This document shows, piece by piece, positions 4,597 to 6,258 of a DNA stretch of 6,258 nt. Position 1 is the stretch's first letter. Each line of letters begins with the position of its first letter. The position numbers and the translations under genes are program-made. Source of the DNA: CAYRNC01 sp964425645 (lineage in GTDB: Bacteria > Bacillota > Clostridia > Peptostreptococcales > Anaerovoracaceae). The notes beneath the pieces are model-generated. The model ran no database searches and had not been told where the DNA came from. It saw nothing but the letters and a program-made list of their open reading frames with translations. The stretch spans positions 1-6,258 of the forward strand of contig CAYRNC010000100.1 of NCBI GenBank assembly GCA_964425645.1, given 5' to 3'.

Positions 4597-6258
4597 TTAA
4601 AGCAATGTTTCGGCAACGGCAAAAGCCCCAGCTATCTTTGCAGGATCCTTTGCGCCCGCCTGGGCAAGGTCGGCCTTCCCTCCCCCGCCGCCGCCGGCCG
4701 CTTTTGCAATAGGTTTAATAAGCCTGCCTGCGTGATAACCCTTCTCTACAAGATCATCAGTCACAGCAACGATGAAATTTGCCCTGTTCTCATTATTTGA
4801 AGCCAGGATGATTACAGCGTTTTTAATTCTTTCCCGTATTTTGTCAGATGATAACCTAAGATCCTCAACACTGCAATTTAAATACTCCCACGTAATGAGA
4901 TTGACACCATTTATTTGTTTTGCCCCATCGATAATCTTTTCAACGGAATCTGATAATTCTTTTTCTCTTTGCTCCGAAAGGTCTTTCTTTTGCAGCTTCC
5001 ATTCTTTAAAAACTTGTTCAAATCTGGAAAGAAAGTTATCAGGGGTCGTTTTCAATGTCTGTGAAGCGGCTGTAATAATGGACTCCGCCTCATGCAGGCG
5101 ATGATTCAACTCGGTGCCTGTTATTGCTTCAATTCTCCTTACACCGGAAGCTATTCCGGACTCCGATAAAATTTTTATAGCCCCTATCTGTCCTGTGTTT
5201 TCTACGTGGGTTCCCCCGCAAAGCTCTTGACTGAATTTACCTGCGCAAACTACACGGACCGTATCCCCATATTTCTCCCCGAATTGTGCAGCAGCACCTG
5301 TCCTTAATGCTTCCGATAGCGACATTTCCTTCGCCTGCACCGGCAGGAATTCATCGATTTTTTCATTGACAAGATCTTCGATTTTACATAACTGTTCTCG
5401 ATTCAGGCCTTCATAATGATTGAAATCAAAACGCAAACCTGTAGAAGATACGTAGGAACCGGCCTGTTCTACATGAGGACCCACAATTTCCTTAAGAGCT
5501 TTATGGAGTAAATGCGTGGCTGTATGATTCCTGGCTGTTCTGTTGCGGCTTATCGGATCCACCCTTGTGTGAACAAAACTATCTGCATGCAGCGTCCCCT
5601 TTTCAACCGTTATCAGGTGAAGAATTGCATTCGTGTGCTTTATAACGGAATTTACGGATGCCTGCGCCTCATCGTTGAATATAAATCCCGTATCGCCGAT
5701 CTGGCCTCCGCCTTCTGCATAAAACGGAGTCTCATCAAGAAGCAAAAATCCCGTTTCATCTTCCATCAAAGCATCAAGAATCAAATTATCCTTATAGATT
5801 CCGATGATTCTTCCAGTCCCGGAAAGGTTTTTGTATCCTGTAAATACAGTGGATTTGACGGTTGAAGGCAGCATCCCTTTTTCCATCCATCCCTCCCTTT
5901 CATGCGCCTTCCTTGCTGATCTTGCGCTTTCTCTTTGAAGCTTCATATGTTGTTCAAAGCCATCAACATCGGCCCTATAGCCTTGTTCCTTTAAGATCTC
6001 CTGCGTCAGCTCCGGTGGAAAGCCGAAGGTGTCATAAAGTTGAAAAACGCTTTTTCCGGATAAAACCCTACTGCCCCGGCCCTCCATTTTTTCCATATGT
6101 TCTGCAAGCAAAACAGATCCTTGATCTATAGTGCTTGAAAATCTTTTTTCTTCCAAATCGATGATATTTTCAATATAATCCTCCTTCTTTGCCAATTCAG
6201 GATAGGCTTTTTTAGAAACACTGATTACTTTTTTCGCCAAACCTGCAAGGAAGCCCTC
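4597..6258 (-). CDS. alaS: Alanyl-tRNA synthetase, C-terminal two thirds (5' end outside window)
   Basis: The reading frame continues through the window edge: the first codons read EGFLAGLAKKVIS, and the TTG at 6240 is internal, not a start. The 553 residues shown compare with about 870-880 for a full bacterial AlaRS, so roughly 320 N-terminal residues, mainly the aminoacylation core, are missing. Counting from the edge, the order is the end of the tRNA-binding region (SGKSVFQLYDTFGFPPELT, 67-85), a linker, the editing domain with TPFYAEGGGQIGDTG (177-191), HTATH (H245, H249) and CGGTH (C347, H351) forming the zinc site that clears Ser- and Gly-tRNA(Ala), a coiled coil at about 406-446, and the C-Ala domain with a six-glycine run (522-527) and DLAQAGAKDP. 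The editing residues are intact. It stops at TAA 4599-4597, 91 bp before ireB. Confidence 0.98.
   Translation of the reverse strand, partial: EGFLAGLAKKVISVSKKAYPELAKKEDYIENIIDLEEKRFSSTIDQGSVLLAEHMEKMEGRGSRVLSGKSVFQLYDTFGFPPELTQEILKEQGYRADVDGFEQHMKLQRESARSARKAHEREGWMEKGMLPSTVKSTVFTGYKNLSGTGRIIGIYKDNLILDALMEDETGFLLLDETPFYAEGGGQIGDTGFIFNDEAQASVNSVIKHTNAILHLITVEKGTLHADSFVHTRVDPISRNRTARNHTATHLLHKALKEIVGPHVEQAGSYVSSTGLRFDFNHYEGLNREQLCKIEDLVNEKIDEFLPVQAKEMSLSEALRTGAAAQFGEKYGDTVRVVCAGKFSQELCGGTHVENTGQIGAIKILSESGIASGVRRIEAITGTELNHRLHEAESIITAASQTLKTTPDNFLSRFEQVFKEWKLQKKDLSEQREKELSDSVEKIIDGAKQINGVNLITWEYLNCSVEDLRLSSDKIRERIKNAVIILASNNENRANFIVAVTDDLVEKGYHAGRLIKPIAKAAGGGGGGKADLAQAGAKDPAKIAGAFAVAETLL

Noticed and set aside
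5512..6131. Two plus-strand open frames over alaS
   Set aside because: They are antisense to intact editing and linker regions of AlaRS and have no family character.
6238..6240. TTG at 6240 as the start of alaS
   Set aside because: The frame stays open to the window edge with AlaRS-like residues (EGFLAG), and the N-terminal catalytic core is missing, so the gene is cut by the window.

Overview
The window looks like a core chromosomal segment from a low-to-moderate GC, Gram-positive anaerobe-type Bacillota, most likely a clostridial lineage. This rests on gene content rather than any database match: an alaS-ireB-ruvX cluster, a YnbB-type PLP enzyme next to what looks like the end of miaA, and a YneA-like LysM protein behind LexA-type operators. 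There is no rRNA, tRNA, CRISPR array or insertion sequence.

Left half, plus strand (1-3652): the last 35 codons of a probable miaA overlap (ATGA) the start of a 386-residue tyrosine recombinase of the XerS-like type. After 37 bp comes a YnbB / 'aluminum resistance' PLP-dependent protein. It overlaps (ATGA again) a TVP38/TMEM64 (VTT/DedA-superfamily) membrane protein. These four read as one operon. An 82-bp gap then carries a TTGACA promoter with two LexA-box-like dyads, driving a 95-residue membrane-anchored LysM protein that resembles the SOS cell-division inhibitor YneA. A hairpin at 3657-3690 closes this side.

Right half, minus strand (6258-3717): the C-terminal two thirds of alanyl-tRNA synthetase (alaS, running off the window), then ireB (82 aa, regulator of the PASTA-kinase pathway) with its own extended -10 promoter, then ruvX/yqgF (145 aa, GTG start). 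The two halves converge at 3653-3716.

Functionally the window combines tRNA modification and charging, chromosome recombination/resolution, an SOS division checkpoint and cell-wall signalling. These are ordinary housekeeping roles. The best-supported point of interest is the two-operator SOS promoter of the LysM gene. The placement of a XerS-like recombinase inside the miaA-ynbB operon is the next. I found no convincing sign of an undescribed multi-gene system.
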